Below are positions 5,310-6,541 of a stretch of DNA of 6,541 nt, piece by piece. The stretch is from NCBI GenBank assembly GCA_017546745.1, contig JAFYRZ010000085.1, forward strand, positions 1 to 6,541, given 5' to 3'. This DNA is from Clostridia bacterium. Its GTDB lineage: Bacteria; Bacillota_A; Clostridia; Oscillospirales; CAG-272. How positions within the stretch are numbered: the first letter of the stretch is position 1; the number at the start of each line of letters is the position of its first letter. The translations under genes and the position numbers were made by a program. Below the pieces are notes generated by a model. That model ran no database searches. It was not told the DNA's origin and saw only the letters and a list, made by a program, of their open reading frames with translations.

Positions 5310-5338
5310 TTTACATTTCAACAAAATTATGCTATAAT
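5310..5338 (+). promoter_or_regulatory. Extended -10 promoter of the lipoprotein gene
   Basis: TTTACA (5310-5315) and TATAAT (5333-5338) are 17 nt apart, with an extended -10 TG at 5330-5331. The predicted start near 5345 gives a leader of about 58 nt containing the palindrome CTCATGAG (5342-5349) and a small hairpin (5355-5366). The ribosome site AGGAGGA (5390-5396) is followed by six T and the ATG. Confidence 0.85.
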
Positions 5339-5402
5339 ATCCTCATGAGTTGACCGAGTGCGCTCGTTTTCGGGCGTACCCTTGATTATAGGAGGATTTT
5401 TT

Positions 5403-6541
5403 ATGAAAAGGGTGCTTTTATTTTGTCTTTTAATACTTGCTGCGCTTATACTTGGACTTTCCTCCTGCGGTAAGGCAGAATATAACCTGACGTTCGTGGT
5501 TGACGGTAAGCTTTACGCCACCGTTAAGGCTGTCGAAAACGAGCCCGTAAAAGCTCCCGATGACCCCGAGAAGGACGGCTACACCTTTGGCGGCTGGTAC
5601 TTTGATAACGGAGTATGGCAGATGCCCTTCGCCACAGATCAACCCATCTCGGGAGAGGTTAGCCTTTATGCAAAATGGCTATGTATCCACGCGCCGACAG
5701 ACCTGATAATCGACACCGCTCCGACCTGTAAAAACGAGGGTGTTGGGCATACCGAATGCTCGAAATGCAAAGAGATACTTGAGGTCACTCCGATAGATAA
5801 GCTTACTACGCATACTCCTGCCGCGCCTGTGACCGAGAGCTTTACCGACTCGACCTGCAGCGCCAAGGGCTCGTACGACCTCGTCGTGTATTGCTCGGCC
5901 TGCGACGCGCTTATCTCCACCGAGAAGGTCACCGTAGAAAAGAAGCCACACAGAGAGGTCACCGACCCTGCGATAGCACCCACCTGCACAAGCACGGGAC
6001 TTACCGCAGGGGTGCATTGCTCGGTCTGCCGTGAGGTACTTGTCGCGCAAGCCACCGTCCCCGCCCTCGCCCACACCGCAGAGGAGGGGGAATATAAGGC
6101 GCCGACCTGTACCGATGAGGGCTTCACGGTCGGTACGACCTGCTCGGTCTGCGGTGAGGTGCTTGAGGCTAAGGAGAGCATTCCCGCGACGGGGCATACT
6201 TATAATTCGCTAACCACTCCGCCCACCTGTACCGAAAACGGCTATACCACCCACGCCTGCCATTGCGGATTTTCCTACGTTGATAATAACGTTGACGCTC
6301 TCGGTCACAGCAAGGTGACCGTAGATGCCGTAGCCCCGACCTGCACCAAGGCAGGTCTTACCTTGGGCATATATTGCTCCGAGTGCGATACCGTTCTCAT
6401 AGCGCAAACGGCTCTGCCCGCCCTCGGACATACCGAAAGGACAGACCCGGCGATAGCACCCACTTGTACGACCACGGGACTTACCGCAGGGGTGCATTGC
6501 TCGGTCTGCGGTGAGGTGCTTGAGGCTAAGGAGAGCATTCC
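5403..6541 (+). CDS. Cys-rich repeat lipoprotein, 3' end beyond the window
   Basis: The frame is open from ATG 5403 to the window edge (379 complete codons). Residues 1-22 are a lipoprotein signal: MKR, a hydrophobic core LLFCLLILAALILGL, and lipobox LSSC with C22 as the predicted lipidated cysteine, so the product is exported and anchored on the outer face of the membrane. Residues about 27-92 form one Listeria-Bacteroides (InlB B-type, beta-grasp) repeat ending in GYTFGGWYFDNG...VSLYAKW. From 93 on there are seven repeats of about 37-45 residues built on PTCT..G......C..CG.VL......P..GHT. The Cys/His pattern suggests small metal-bound or disulfide-stabilised modules, but this is not shown. 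The repeats probably form a stalk or adhesive surface; any C-terminal functional domain is outside the window. Strong promoter and ribosome site; start secure. Confidence 0.88.
   Translation, partial: MKRVLLFCLLILAALILGLSSCGKAEYNLTFVVDGKLYATVKAVENEPVKAPDDPEKDGYTFGGWYFDNGVWQMPFATDQPISGEVSLYAKWLCIHAPTDLIIDTAPTCKNEGVGHTECSKCKEILEVTPIDKLTTHTPAAPVTESFTDSTCSAKGSYDLVVYCSACDALISTEKVTVEKKPHREVTDPAIAPTCTSTGLTAGVHCSVCREVLVAQATVPALAHTAEEGEYKAPTCTDEGFTVGTTCSVCGEVLEAKESIPATGHTYNSLTTPPTCTENGYTTHACHCGFSYVDNNVDALGHSKVTVDAVAPTCTKAGLTLGIYCSECDTVLIAQTALPALGHTERTDPAIAPTCTTTGLTAGVHCSVCGEVLEAKESI
5679..6541 (+). repeat. Seven tandem Cys-rich repeats in the lipoprotein gene
   Basis: Repeats begin with cysteines at residues 94 (irregular), then PTC/STC blocks at 107-109, 151-152, 193-195, 234-236, 273-275, 312-314 and 353-355. 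Each carries a later CxxC pair except the fifth, which has CHC (residues 286-288), and most end in GHT or a variant. Two tracts are identical in DNA: 5993-6029 equals 6473-6509 (37 nt, offset exactly 480), and 6141-6184 equals 6498-6541 (44 nt, continuing to the window edge). Confidence 0.85.

Noticed and set aside
5355..5370. Hairpin CGAG-TGCG-CTCG plus four T in the lipoprotein leader as an attenuator
   Set aside because: A 4-bp stem is too weak, and no riboswitch-like conserved core is visible around it.
5666..6538. Several long minus-strand frames opposite the lipoprotein
   Set aside because: They repeat only because the Cys-rich repeats repeat in DNA; the plus frame has promoter, ribosome site, signal peptide and conserved motifs.

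Overview
The window looks like chromosomal DNA of a Gram-positive member of the Clostridia, probably an uncultured gut lineage; I would not go below class level. The reasons are the promoters (TTGACA/TATAAT with 17-nt spacing), strong AGGAGG-type ribosome sites, a perfect Bacillus/Clostridium-type LexA box, a CCA-encoding tRNA-Ser, and a lipoprotein built from a Listeria-Bacteroides repeat plus Cys-rich 'PTCT..G....C..CG..L' repeats. These assignments come from reading the sequence, not from a search.

Layout. 1-160: the 3' end of an unidentified gene. 271-834: a small protein-kinase-fold phosphotransferase, closed by a strong terminator (861-892). 900-1300: no protein gene. Instead there is a consensus-like promoter (953-982), then a dense array of about nine different short hairpins separated by a shared ~9-nt motif (GATGATATA on the right half, its reverse complement on the left half), then a long bidirectional terminator. 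The array is bracketed by a 16-bp direct repeat whose right copy is the 3' end of tRNA-Ser(GCU) (1301-1390, minus strand). The tRNA has its own near-perfect promoter (1419-1447). 1536-2573 (minus): a PfkB-family sugar kinase, best matched to 2-keto-3-deoxygluconate kinase.

2671-5279 is a self-contained SOS operon: promoter, LexA box exactly at the predicted transcription start, a Y-family translesion polymerase with a clamp-binding motif, a small YolD-like partner protein, and a LexA-family repressor whose self-cleavage bond reads Cys-Gly rather than Ala-Gly, followed by a strong terminator. The expected behaviour is that the repressor shuts off its own operon until RecA filaments trigger cleavage, when the polymerase and its partner are made.

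5310-6541 carries an extended -10 promoter and the first 379 codons of a secreted lipoprotein with seven Cys-rich repeats, cut by the window edge. The most unusual region is the hairpin array beside the tRNA; the next most interesting are the UmuD-like repressor in the polymerase operon and the DNA-level mosaicism of the lipoprotein repeats.
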